Shown here piece after piece: positions 1 through 6,071 of a stretch of DNA of 64,000 nucleotides (positions are counted from its first letter, which is position 1; every line of letters starts with the position of its first letter). The position numbers and the translations under genes are program-made. The notes beneath the pieces were generated by a model that worked only from the letters and a program-made list of their open reading frames with translations, did not search any database and had not been told where the DNA came from. This DNA is from Clostridia bacterium (GTDB lineage: Bacteria; Bacillota; Clostridia; Oscillospirales; CAG-272). The stretch is taken from NCBI GenBank assembly GCA_017556745.1, contig JAFYMF010000017.1, positions 1 through 64,000 on the forward strand, in the 5' to 3' direction.

Positions 1-17
1 CACCGGCTAAGCCGGTG
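1..17. repeat. Short perfect hairpin at window edge
   Basis: A 7-bp perfect stem (CACCGGC / GCCGGTG) closes on a TAA loop. No T-run follows, so it is not a clear terminator. A CAGCCC / GGGCTG pair lies just downstream. It may be the edge of a larger repeat cut by the window. Confidence 0.4.
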
Positions 18-117
18 GCTTGCTCAGCCCTATAAGGGCATGTTACTGGCTGGGCTGAAAGCCCACTGAAATATCCGACACATGCAAACCTGCCCTACTG
101 CCACAAATGTGGCGACT

Positions 118-264
118 ATCTTTAGCCTCCCTTGTGTAAAGAGAGGTGGCACGGTTTACCGTGACGGAGGGATTGTAAAAAATGCTCTCAAACAACCCCT
201 CAGTCATCCGGACATTAGCTTCGCAATGTCCCGCTGACAGCTCCCCTTACACAGGGGAGCCTAC
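118..264. repeat. MITE-like imperfect inverted repeat
   Basis: The two ends, 124-147 and 239-262, are imperfect inverted repeats: 19 of 24 positions match when one end is reverse-complemented. An inner palindromic stretch (CACGGTTTACCGTG) lies near 150-163. There is no ORF between the ends. I recognise this type of element (CTCCCTTGTGTAAAG-like end, AGGGGAGC-like end) as a dispersed intergenic repeat in gut Oscillospiraceae; that is recollection, not a search. The rest of 1-391 holds only hairpins and no gene. Confidence 0.55.
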
Positions 265-303
265 CGCTACGGCGGGATTGCTCAACGGCAAAAGCCTCTA
301 TGG

Positions 304-329
304 AACCACCCGCTTAGCGGGTGGTTTTC
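304..329 (+). terminator. Rho-independent terminator-like hairpin, + strand
   Basis: AACCACCCGC and GCGGGTGGTT form a 10-bp stem with a TTA loop, followed by a short T stretch. No + strand gene ends upstream within the window, so it would serve a transcript entering from the left. Confidence 0.5.
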
Positions 330-340
330 GTGAACCAACA

Positions 341-373
341 AAAGATGTGCTACCATTGTGATAGCACATCTTT
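341..373 (-). terminator. Terminator of the rrf2-rbr-bfd operon
   Basis: A perfect 12-bp inverted repeat (AAAGATGTGCTA / TAGCACATCTTT) with a 9-nt loop lies just past the stop of the BFD gene. Read on the minus strand it ends in TTTTGTT. It is the natural end of the Rrf2-rubrerythrin-BFD transcript. Confidence 0.75.
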
Positions 374-391
374 AAAATTATTTCAGTAAGA

Positions 392-598
392 TTATATTTC
401 GGCGCCGTTCATTATATTTGAAATAATGTCAAGCACTTTTTGGTGGCAACCACCACAACCGGTTGAACAATGGGTTATTTTTTGAACACTGTCAAAGGTT
501 TTTAAAACATCGTCAAATTTTGCATTGTTCTGAATAGCATCGGCTATGTCGGCATAGCTAACCTGTTTGCAATTACAAACCATATAATTCTCTACCAT
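392..598 (-). CDS. BFD-like [2Fe-2S]-binding protein
   Basis: A 68-residue protein of the bacterioferritin-associated ferredoxin (BFD-like) [2Fe-2S] family. A Cys-x-Cys pair lies near residues 8-10 and a second group, Cys-x3-Cys-x2-Cys, near 44-51; between them is the usual short helical stretch. Family members bind one [2Fe-2S] cluster and act in iron release or redox transfer. An earlier GTG codon at 607 is in frame. I prefer the ATG at 598 because AAGGAG sits 8 nt before it, overlapping the GTG. It is the last gene of an operon with rubrerythrin and an Rrf2 regulator, which points to a role in iron or oxidative-stress handling. The exact partner is not visible. Confidence 0.8.
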   Translation of the reverse strand: MVENYMVCNCKQVSYADIADAIQNNAKFDDVLKTFDSVQKITHCSTGCGGCHQKVLDIISNIMNGAEI

Positions 599-621
599 AG
601 TTGCCACTCCTTACTTTAAAA

Positions 622-1167
622 TTATTTAAAATAACGGTTGAGAAGTCCTTCAAACGCCTTGCCGTGTCTTGCTTCGTCACGAGCCATCTCATGAACGGTG
701 TCGTGGATAGCATCAAGGCCATCCTGCTTAGCAAGCTTAGCAAGCTCAGTCTTACCAAGGGTTGCGCCGTTCTCAGCCTCAACTCTCATCTCAAGGTTCT
801 TCTTGGTAGAATCGGTAACAACCTCGCCAAGAAGCTCTGCGAACTTAGCTGCGTGCTCTGCTTCCTCGTATGCTGCCTTCTCCCAGTAGAGACCGATCTC
901 GGGATAGCCTTCTCTGTGAGCAACTCTTGCCATTGCAAGATACATACCAACCTCGGTGCACTCACCGGTAAAGTTAGCGCGAAGACCCTCAATGATCTCC
1001 TCTCTTACACCCTTAGCGATACCAACGGTATGCTCTGCTGCCCAGTCAAGAGCCTCTGCCTTAACTTCTTCAAACTTAGTAGCGGGAGCCTTACACTGAG
1101 GACAAGCCTCGGGAGCCGCATCACCTTCATGTACGTAACCGCAAACAAGACATCTGAACTTTTTCAT
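622..1167 (-). CDS. rbr: Rubrerythrin with N-terminal rubredoxin domain (reverse type)
   Basis: A 181-residue rubrerythrin. The N-terminus is a rubredoxin-like knuckle with cysteines 6, 9, 22 and 25; the rest is a ferritin-like four-helix domain with repeated Glu/His motifs ([17 protein letters not shown]) that bind a diiron centre. This order is reversed relative to classical rubrerythrin and matches the reverse rubrerythrins of clostridia, which reduce hydrogen peroxide (and often oxygen) in the cytoplasm. AGGAG precedes the ATG. The gene lies 25 bp after the Rrf2 regulator and 23 bp before the BFD gene, in one operon, so regulation by Rrf2 is likely (inference). Confidence 0.9.
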   Translation of the reverse strand: MKKFRCLVCGYVHEGDAAPEACPQCKAPATKFEEVKAEALDWAAEHTVGIAKGVREEIIEGLRANFTGECTEVGMYLAMARVAHREGYPEIGLYWEKAAYEEAEHAAKFAELLGEVVTDSTKKNLEMRVEAENGATLGKTELAKLAKQDGLDAIHDTVHEMARDEARHGKAFEGLLNRYFK

Positions 1168-1192
1168 AATAATTTTCTCCTTTTATGTTTAC

Positions 1193-1633
1193 TTAAATTT
1201 TTTCAAGTATTTCTTCTGTGGTATACTCGCCGCCACAGACCATAGCAATCGACACTGAACCAAGTTTATCTGACAGCAGACCGTTTATCTTCTCAAAGAT
1301 ACAGTGGAAGGTACATTCACCTTTGCACTCCCCTACCCTTGAACAGATATGCTCTGATTCTGAACATCTGCTTATTGATACGGGACCGTCGATCAGCTCG
1401 ATAACATCCTTCATCGTAAGAGTATTAGGATCGGCCGCCATACTGTAACCGCCGCCAACACCCTTCTGAGATGAGAGGAATCCGGCCACAAGAAGCTTAC
1501 GCAGTATCTTCAGTGTAAACCGCTCGGGAGTACCAGTTGCCTCTGCTATGCTCTTCGCATCTACAAAACCCTTGGTCGACGCAAGATAGTAAACCATTCT
1601 CAAAGCGTAATCCGCTTCCTGAGTTATTCTCAT
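1193..1633 (-). CDS. Rrf2 family transcriptional regulator, IscR/NsrR-like
   Basis: A 146-residue Rrf2 protein. The N-terminal winged helix starts MRITQEADYALR, as in IscR/NsrR/CymR, and has a glycine-rich wing (KGVGGGYSMA) near 57-67. Five cysteines cluster at about 88-111, a layout consistent with an Fe-S ligand set. A TTG six bases upstream is in frame, but GGAGG six bases before the ATG at 1633 decides the start. First gene of the rrf2-rbr-bfd operon. A perfect palindrome sits in its own promoter, so it probably represses itself and the two genes downstream in response to iron-sulfur status, peroxide or NO. Which signal it senses cannot be read from sequence. Confidence 0.88.
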   Translation of the reverse strand: MRITQEADYALRMVYYLASTKGFVDAKSIAEATGTPERFTLKILRKLLVAGFLSSQKGVGGGYSMAADPNTLTMKDVIELIDGPVSISRCSESEHICSRVGECKGECTFHCIFEKINGLLSDKLGSVSIAMVCGGEYTTEEILEKI

Positions 1634-1673
1634 TGTCAACCTCCGATTTAGTATACCTTTTTAGTACACTATT

Positions 1674-1702
1674 ATAATACACTAAAATAGTGTAGTTGTC
1701 AA
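1674..1702 (-). promoter_or_regulatory. rrf2 operon promoter with palindromic operator
   Basis: On the minus strand, TTGACA (1697-1702), a 17-bp spacer and TATTAT (1674-1679). The spacer contains a perfect palindrome, TACACTA-TTT-TAGTGTA (1678-1694), overlapping the -10 box; a further TAGTGTA half lies just downstream. A dyad in this position is what a repressor such as Rrf2 would use. Binding is inferred. Confidence 0.7.
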
Positions 1703-1721
1703 TAGGTTTTTTAAAATTTTT

Positions 1722-2570
1722 TTAAAAAATTTCAGAAACCTTTTTTCCGCCCCTGTAATTATCCGCAAAGGTGGGAAGATCCATAACGTATTCCCAATTT
1801 TTTCTTTCCTCGGAGAAAAGCCTCATTGCCCCGACAATACTGTCGAGAACTGCGGAATCAAAGGTATAATCACCGTCTCTGTTGTTTTTTGCAAATTCGA
1901 TTGTATTCTCGTGGAACCTGCCTGTAAAGTAGTGATACCAAAAAGCGCCTGCGGCATATCTGCCGTAATTTTTTGAAAGATGAAATCCGTCATCGTGACA
2001 AAGAGATATACCACCGTTCGGGTAATCAAATTCCTTTACTCTGTCACGGAGATGCTGAATAAACTCACCGCAAGGGAGATACTCTGCCTCTGTGAGAATG
2101 CATGCCATCTCAGCACAGTCGACTATTCTCCTATGCATTTCCTTCTGATCTCTGTTATACAGTCCAAAGCTGTCCGCCGGGGAATCCTTTTCATACGCCC
2201 AGGTCTGATGAAATACGATGGTCGCCTTTGGCTGTTTTTCTCTTACGTGGTCAACAAGCATATTTATATAAGGAACATAATGCTGAGGCAGACCGCTTAG
2301 GTGACTTACCTGCTGAACTGTTATGTAGTCCCACTCTTCCTCGGAAAGTATCTCGTCTATGGTGATCATGCGGTCTGTATTATCTCCATTGTGCTGATAC
2401 ATATAATCGGCTACGTTTCCCAGTATATTCTCACAGTGGCGGCGAAGATTACAGCCGCCGCGGTAAAGATTTACCGTTTCAATGTCTGTCACTCCGTCAG
2501 AGGCGGCAATGGCATAAAGCCACTTCTGAGCATCCATTGAAAAGCTATTACCGATAGAAAGAATTTTCAT
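1722..2570 (-). CDS. DUF4886 SGNH-like hydrolase
   Basis: A 282-residue cytoplasmic protein (no signal peptide). It begins MKILSIGNSFSMDAQKW, where GNSFS stands in place of the GDS block of SGNH hydrolases, and ends with a DGFHLSKNYGRYAAG block carrying the Asp-x-x-His-like pair. This is the pattern of DUF4886, a family of gut bacteria placed near carbohydrate esterases and sialate O-acetylesterase-like enzymes. The substrate is unknown; deacetylation of a glycan is plausible. An upstream in-frame start exists, but AAGGAG eight bases before the ATG at 2570 fixes this one. Monocistronic, with its own promoter. Confidence 0.72.
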   Translation of the reverse strand: MKILSIGNSFSMDAQKWLYAIAASDGVTDIETVNLYRGGCNLRRHCENILGNVADYMYQHNGDNTDRMITIDEILSEEEWDYITVQQVSHLSGLPQHYVPYINMLVDHVREKQPKATIVFHQTWAYEKDSPADSFGLYNRDQKEMHRRIVDCAEMACILTEAEYLPCGEFIQHLRDRVKEFDYPNGGISLCHDDGFHLSKNYGRYAAGAFWYHYFTGRFHENTIEFAKNNRDGDYTFDSAVLDSIVGAMRLFSEERKNWEYVMDLPTFADNYRGGKKVSEIF

Positions 2571-2608
2571 TGTTATTACTCCTTTTACCGTATTGAACAT
2601 TTGTCAAA

Positions 2609-2637
2609 AGTATAGCATCGCCCCCAGCCAAAGTCAA
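2609..2637 (-). promoter_or_regulatory. Promoter of the DUF4886 gene
   Basis: Minus strand TTGACT (2632-2637), 17-bp spacer, TATACT (2609-2614), about 40 bp before the ATG. Confidence 0.65.
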
Positions 2638-2678
2638 TAATGCTTTCGATGTAAATACAGATAATCGTATAACAAAAG

Positions 2679-2706
2679 ATGACAGAGATTTTTACGTCTC
2701 TGTCAT
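2679..2706 (-). terminator. Terminator of dusB-ECF-DUF1294 operon
   Basis: ATGACAGAGA / TCTCTGTCAT, a perfect 10-bp stem with an 8-nt loop. On the minus strand it is followed by CTTTTGTT. It lies 18 bp past the DUF1294 stop. Confidence 0.7.
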
Positions 2707-2723
2707 TTCTGCGTCGGAATTAT

Positions 2724-3011
2724 TCATTTCAAGAAGAAAGAAACCGCAACAAGCACAATATAGCATATTACCGTAGATACCCATACCGCCGTAAGAAGCC
2801 CATTGTGCTTAGTCTTATGTCTGACGAGGTAAAACGCGCTGAGTACACCAAGGCCCCCGCCAAAAACAGAAAACATAATAAATCGTTTCTCCGGCACTCG
2901 GCGTTTATCGGTCTTTGACAGAAGTTTATCTGCTACAGTCACAATAAAGGCAATGACCGACAGTATAAGCACATAGTACGGCAATATAATATCGTAGTAT
3001 TCACTCATCAT
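2724..3011 (-). CDS. DUF1294 small membrane protein
   Basis: A 95-residue integral membrane protein with about three hydrophobic segments (residues 9-27, 44-62, 73-92). Between them are the family marks: a D-K pair after helix 1, RRVPEKR, GGGLG, and RHKTKHN. These fit DUF1294, whose function is not known. Its ATG overlaps the stop of the anti-sigma gene by 4 bases (ATGA), so it is translationally coupled as the last gene of the sigma operon; a second ATG follows at once. Involvement in the envelope-stress output is only inferred from position. Confidence 0.75.
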   Translation of the reverse strand: MMSEYYDIILPYYVLILSVIAFIVTVADKLLSKTDKRRVPEKRFIMFSVFGGGLGVLSAFYLVRHKTKHNGLLTAVWVSTVICYIVLVAVSFFLK

Positions 3012-3760
3012 TCGTCGCCTAAAATTACTGCAAAGTAAAGCACATCTGCATCTGCATTCCTTGTATAGCGTCCACAGTTAAGCTCTTCTATCCTATTTGA
3101 AATGCTTTCATTATATTTACAGATAAATACCGTAAACCCCTCGGAAGAATACCTCTCTGCGGTATCACCGACTATGGCAGATACCTTATCGAAATGCTCC
3201 TGTGACAGGGTGTAAAGCAAGGTTACTTCCCCGCCTATGGGGCTGTCCAGCCTGTCAATTATTCCGAATCTGTTAATAACGATATTTTCGTTATTTATCT
3301 CTACGTCCTCCTCTGCCGGACTCTCTATACTGTCCTCAAGATGGCTGTTATCGGCATCAAGCTTATCACCGGCAACAAACGTACCGTCAATGACATCTTC
3401 GGCCTCGGGGGCACTGTACATCGGAAGACTTGCATCTTCACCGATCTTCTGTGCAAAAAATCCGCTTGTGCCAAGTGTAAACACCAGCAGTATCACCGCC
3501 GCGGCAGAGATAGTACCTATAGGAATATAGAAGGACCTCTTTTTCCTCGGCTCAGCAAGAACAGTCTTCATTACTCTCTCTTCAAGCTCAGCCGGTACCG
3601 GCTCGGCTGAATTACTCAGCTCTGCCTTAATTTCTTTTATTCTTTTATATTCTTCCGCACATTCGGGGCAGGACTCAAGATGGGCCGCAAGCTCTCCTTG
3701 GGGTACTTCCCCATCTGCCAGATCCCACAGTGCCTCTATTATTTTTTCATGTTCGTTCAT
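3008..3760 (-). CDS. Zinc-finger (zf-HC2) anti-sigma factor
   Basis: A 250-residue single-pass protein. The N-terminal cytoplasmic part carries the His-x3-Cys-x2-Cys zinc motif (HLESCPEC, residues about 26-33) of zf-HC2/ZAS anti-sigma domains. One membrane segment follows near 78-100, then an acidic extracellular domain. It should hold the ECF sigma factor encoded just upstream in check until an outside signal arrives. A longer frame exists, but AAGGAG eight bases before the ATG at 3760 supports this start, leaving 43 bp to the sigma gene stop. The extracellular domain was not recognised, so the signal is unknown. Confidence 0.83.
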   Translation of the reverse strand: MNEHEKIIEALWDLADGEVPQGELAAHLESCPECAEEYKRIKEIKAELSNSAEPVPAELEERVMKTVLAEPRKKRSFYIPIGTISAAAVILLVFTLGTSGFFAQKIGEDASLPMYSAPEAEDVIDGTFVAGDKLDADNSHLEDSIESPAEEDVEINNENIVINRFGIIDRLDSPIGGEVTLLYTLSQEHFDKVSAIVGDTAERYSSEGFTVFICKYNESISNRIEELNCGRYTRNADADVLYFAVILGDE

Positions 3761-3803
3761 TCTATGATCTCCTTGATATATATCCATACTGTTTGACGGA
3801 GCT

Positions 3804-4364
3804 TCAGCGGGTTTTGTTCCCATCGCAAAGTTCTTTTTTCAATGCGGCTCTTGCCCGATTTATACGGCTCTTGACCGTCCCTTCCTCAATGGCAAGCATC
3901 TCGGCTATCTCTTTATACCCGTAGCCGTGTACCTCTCTCAAAACCAATATTTCACGGTGCTCCGACGACAGCTGTCCAAGCGCCGCCTTGACCGTTCCCG
4001 CTTCCTCTTTTTCAATATATCTGTCCTCCGGGGTATCGTATGAAGCGGTAATATTCTCGGGGATATCCTCCTCGGTGACTTTGCCCGAGGTATGCTTTCT
4101 CTCTCTTGCAAGATAGTCTTTTGCGGTGTTCACCGTTATTCTGTACAGCCAGGTGTCAAATGCACTATCACCTCTGAAGCTGTCAAGCGACCGCCATACC
4201 TTAATGAATACCTCCTGAGAAATATCAAGGGCATCTTCTCTGTTCTCTGACATGCGGTAAGCAAGATTATATACCAGGCTTTGTTTTTCTCTGAGCAGCT
4301 CTGCAAAAGCTTCACTGTCGCCCCTTGCCGCCCGCCTCAGTATCAGCTCAAATTTATCCTTCAT
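3804..4364 (-). CDS. ECF RNA polymerase sigma factor
   Basis: A 186-residue sigma-70 ECF protein. Region 2 (about 20-90) has the DALDISQEVFIKVWRSL and FDTWLYRITVNTAKDYL blocks; region 4 (about 125-180) is a helix-turn-helix with HREILVLREVHGYGYKEIA and GTVKSRINRAR. It directs RNA polymerase to a stress regulon and is paired with the anti-sigma factor downstream. Its ATG follows immediately after the dusB stop codon with no gap, the ribosome site lying inside dusB, so it is co-transcribed and probably coupled to dusB. No ECF-type promoter was found directly in front of it. Confidence 0.92.
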   Translation of the reverse strand: MKDKFELILRRAARGDSEAFAELLREKQSLVYNLAYRMSENREDALDISQEVFIKVWRSLDSFRGDSAFDTWLYRITVNTAKDYLARERKHTSGKVTEEDIPENITASYDTPEDRYIEKEEAGTVKAALGQLSSEHREILVLREVHGYGYKEIAEMLAIEEGTVKSRINRARAALKKELCDGNKTR

Positions 4365-5369
4365 TTATTTTTCCTCTGCTTCTTCAGCCAAACGCTCCAT
4401 AAGAGCCTTTACTCCATCAAGACTATCTGTTCGGTTGACCTCGTCACGCAAGCGTGCGGATCCACGCATATCCTTTATGTACCAGGAAAGATGCTTGCGC
4501 GCCTGAAGTATTCCTATATGCTCTCCCTTGTCTTCTATTATATAAGAAAGATGTAAAAGTGCCGTATCTATCCTTTCGGAGATGGTTGGGGCAACATATT
4601 CCCTTCCCTCAAAGCGTGCAATTATCTCATCAAAAAGAAAGGGATTACCGAGAGCACCACGAGCAACCATTATTCCGTCGCATCCGGTATCGGAAAGAAT
4701 ATTTGCGGCATCATCAGCGGTATAAATATCTCCGTTTGCAATAACAGGAACATTTACCGCATCTTTGACAGCCTTTATGATCCCCCTGTCTGCTTTACCT
4801 GAGTACATCTGTGTTCTGGTACGTCCGTGTACAGCAATAAGTTCAGCGCCGGCCTCCTCCGCTATTTTGGCAACGGTAACGGCGTTTATCGAGTTTTCAT
4901 CCCAGCCGGCTCGAATCTTCACGGTTATCGGAATGTCGGATACCTCTCTTACCGCCCCTCTCACCGCACTGACGATATCACCGACAAGCTCGGGGGTACG
5001 CATAAGGGCACTGCCCTCCCCGTTTGATACAATCTTGTGCACAGGGCAACCGCAATTTATATCTATGGCCGCAGGGAGATTGTCACCTGAAAATTCACCG
5101 AGAGCAATACGGCGTGCCGCCGATGCCATAAAAGATGGCTCGCTGCCGAATATCTGTATTGCCTCGGGGGTCTCGTGCTCGGTTATCCTTGCAAGAAGCG
5201 GAGTCTTTTTATCCCCATAACAAATAGCCTTTGCCGAGATCATCTCGGAAACGGTATACTCTGCCCCATGACTTCTGCATATACGCCTGAAGGCATAGTC
5301 GGCAACCCCTGCAAGAGGAGCAAGCATTATTCCGTGTTTGAGTATGGTGTTTCCGAATTTAAGCGACAT
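4365..5369 (-). CDS. dusB: tRNA-dihydrouridine synthase DusB
   Basis: A 334-residue FMN enzyme that reduces uridines in the D-loop of tRNA. It shows the TIM-barrel signatures of the Dus family: MLAPLAGVADYAFR near 15, DINCGCPVHKIVSNGEGSAL near 100-120 with the catalytic cysteine, KIRAGW near 150, HGRTRTQMYSG near 180 and NGDI near 212. Length is typical. GGGGAAG precedes the ATG. First gene of a four-gene operon with an ECF sigma factor, its anti-sigma factor and DUF1294. In many Bacillota dusB lies near tilS or lysS; here the partner is a sigma factor, which is less usual. Confidence 0.93.
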   Translation of the reverse strand: MSLKFGNTILKHGIMLAPLAGVADYAFRRICRSHGAEYTVSEMISAKAICYGDKKTPLLARITEHETPEAIQIFGSEPSFMASAARRIALGEFSGDNLPAAIDINCGCPVHKIVSNGEGSALMRTPELVGDIVSAVRGAVREVSDIPITVKIRAGWDENSINAVTVAKIAEEAGAELIAVHGRTRTQMYSGKADRGIIKAVKDAVNVPVIANGDIYTADDAANILSDTGCDGIMVARGALGNPFLFDEIIARFEGREYVAPTISERIDTALLHLSYIIEDKGEHIGILQARKHLSWYIKDMRGSARLRDEVNRTDSLDGVKALMERLAEEAEEK

Positions 5370-5405
5370 AATTTACTTCCCCACTTGGTCAAAATTTCTA
5401 TATTT

Positions 5406-5434
5406 AATATACTATAACAAAATATTTACGTCAA
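5406..5434 (-). promoter_or_regulatory. Promoter of dusB-ECF operon
   Basis: Minus strand TTGACG (5429-5434), 17-bp spacer, TATATT (5406-5411), about 37 bp before the dusB ATG. Confidence 0.65.
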
Positions 5435-5521
5435 TATGAATATTACTTAAAAATAGGGAAAGACTATACTTTGTGAGTACAAAAAAAATTCGTTTTTTTC
5501 TTTTTTTCTTCAAAAAACATA

Positions 5522-5550
5522 TTGACAAACACTTTGATTTCTGCTATAAT
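5522..5550 (+). promoter_or_regulatory. Consensus promoter of tRNA-Gln
   Basis: TTGACA (5522-5527), exactly 17 bp, TATAAT (5545-5550): a perfect sigma-A consensus, as expected for a strong stable-RNA promoter. The tRNA begins 21 bases after the -10 box. Confidence 0.9.
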
Positions 5551-5571
5551 ATCACTGTTCGAAACGAGCAT

Positions 5572-5645
5572 AGCGGAATTGTGTAAAGGTAGCACGACAG
5601 ACTCTGACTCTGTTTGTTGGGGTTCGAATCCCTATTCCGCTGCCA
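5572..5645 (+). tRNA. tRNA-Gln (anticodon CUG)
   Basis: A full cloverleaf: acceptor AGCGGAA pairs with TTCCGCT, a D-arm contains AAAGGTAGC, an anticodon stem ACAGA/TCTGT holds the loop CTCTGAC (anticodon CTG), and the T-arm is GGGGTTCGAATCCC. G is the discriminator and CCA is encoded. It stands alone with its own perfect promoter and terminator. CUG is the less common of the two Gln anticodons, since most bacteria rely on UUG; the UUG gene is presumably elsewhere. Confidence 0.93.
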
Positions 5646-5701
5646 AAACAAAAGCCATCCGATTGGATGGCTTTTTGTTTTGCCCATAGGGTGAGAATCC
5701 C
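5621..5701 (+). repeat. Direct repeat copy A: tRNA-Gln 3' end plus terminator
   Basis: This 81-bp stretch (T-arm, acceptor end, CCA, terminator and a further 25 bp) recurs exactly 200 bp later at 5821-5901 with two mismatches (5624/5824 and 5652/5852). A third, degenerate copy starts near 5889. Such 3'-end tRNA repeats are typical scars of site-specific integration, but a simple tandem duplication also explains them. Confidence 0.85.
5653..5679 (+). terminator. Terminator of tRNA-Gln
   Basis: AGCCATCC-GATT-GGATGGCT stem-loop followed by TTTTGTTTT. The same terminator is duplicated at 5853-5879. Confidence 0.85.
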
Positions 5702-5820
5702 AACCCGAAGAATGCTGATATTTCTTTGAAAATACCGCTATGTATCGCTATCTAAAAAAATGTTCAAGCTTTGAAGCATTCTTCTAAGAAATTCGAGGAG
5801 TACCGCGACGAGAATTTCAG
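5702..5820. other. Non-coding spacer with nested inverted repeats
   Basis: Between the two tRNA tails are two inverted pairs: GAAGAATGCT (from 5706) with AGCATTCTTC (near 5776), and GAAATTC / GAATTTC flanking GAGGAGTACCGCGACGA (near 5788-5818). There is no ORF. I recall similar AATTCGAGGAGTACCGCG segments near tRNA genes in gut clostridia, which suggests a small dispersed element; this was not checked. Confidence 0.45.
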
Positions 5821-5920
5821 GGTCCGAATCCCTATTCCGCTGCCAAAACAAGAGCCATCCGATTGGATGGCTTTTTGTTTTGCCCATAGGGTGAGAATCC
5901 CCATTCCGCTAATCAAAACA
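5821..5920 (+). repeat. Direct repeat copies B and C: tRNA-Gln tail remnants
   Basis: Copy B (5821-5901) repeats T-arm, acceptor 3' strand, CCA and terminator of the tRNA. From 5889 a third remnant (GGGTGAGAATCCCCATTCCGCT) keeps a decayed T-arm and acceptor end. None has a 5' half, so these are not functional tRNAs. From 5921 to the GHL6 gene I see only a promoter. Confidence 0.8.
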
Positions 5921-5982
5921 AAGTCCATCTAAAATAAGCTTATAATAACACTTCTCTGTTTTCTCTACAGTAGCAAAAATCA

Positions 5983-6011
5983 TTTACATCAATCTTAAAG
6001 TATGCTATAAT
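5983..6011 (+). promoter_or_regulatory. Promoter of the GHL6 gene
   Basis: TTTACA (5983-5988), 17-bp spacer, TATAAT (6006-6011), about 60 bp before the ATG. Confidence 0.7.
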
Positions 6012-6071
6012 GAACTCAGAAAAAGCACATTATTTTTATTCAAATAAATTCAAAAGGAACGGGGATACAAC

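Noticed and set aside
601..1245. Long + strand frame over rubrerythrin (about 214 codons)
   Set aside because: It is an antisense shadow of rbr; it lacks a ribosome site and family features, while the minus frame matches rubrerythrin in full.
2600..2600. Longer N-terminus for the DUF4886 protein (start at 2600)
   Set aside because: The extra residues have no ribosome site and AAGGAG precedes the ATG at 2570.
5824..5845. Second tRNA gene after tRNA-Gln
   Set aside because: Only the T-arm and acceptor 3' strand are present; there is no D-arm or anticodon arm.
5572..5920. Prophage or integrative element at tRNA-Gln
   Set aside because: The repeats are only 200 bp apart and no integrase, excisionase or phage gene occurs near; a scar or duplication is the most that can be said.
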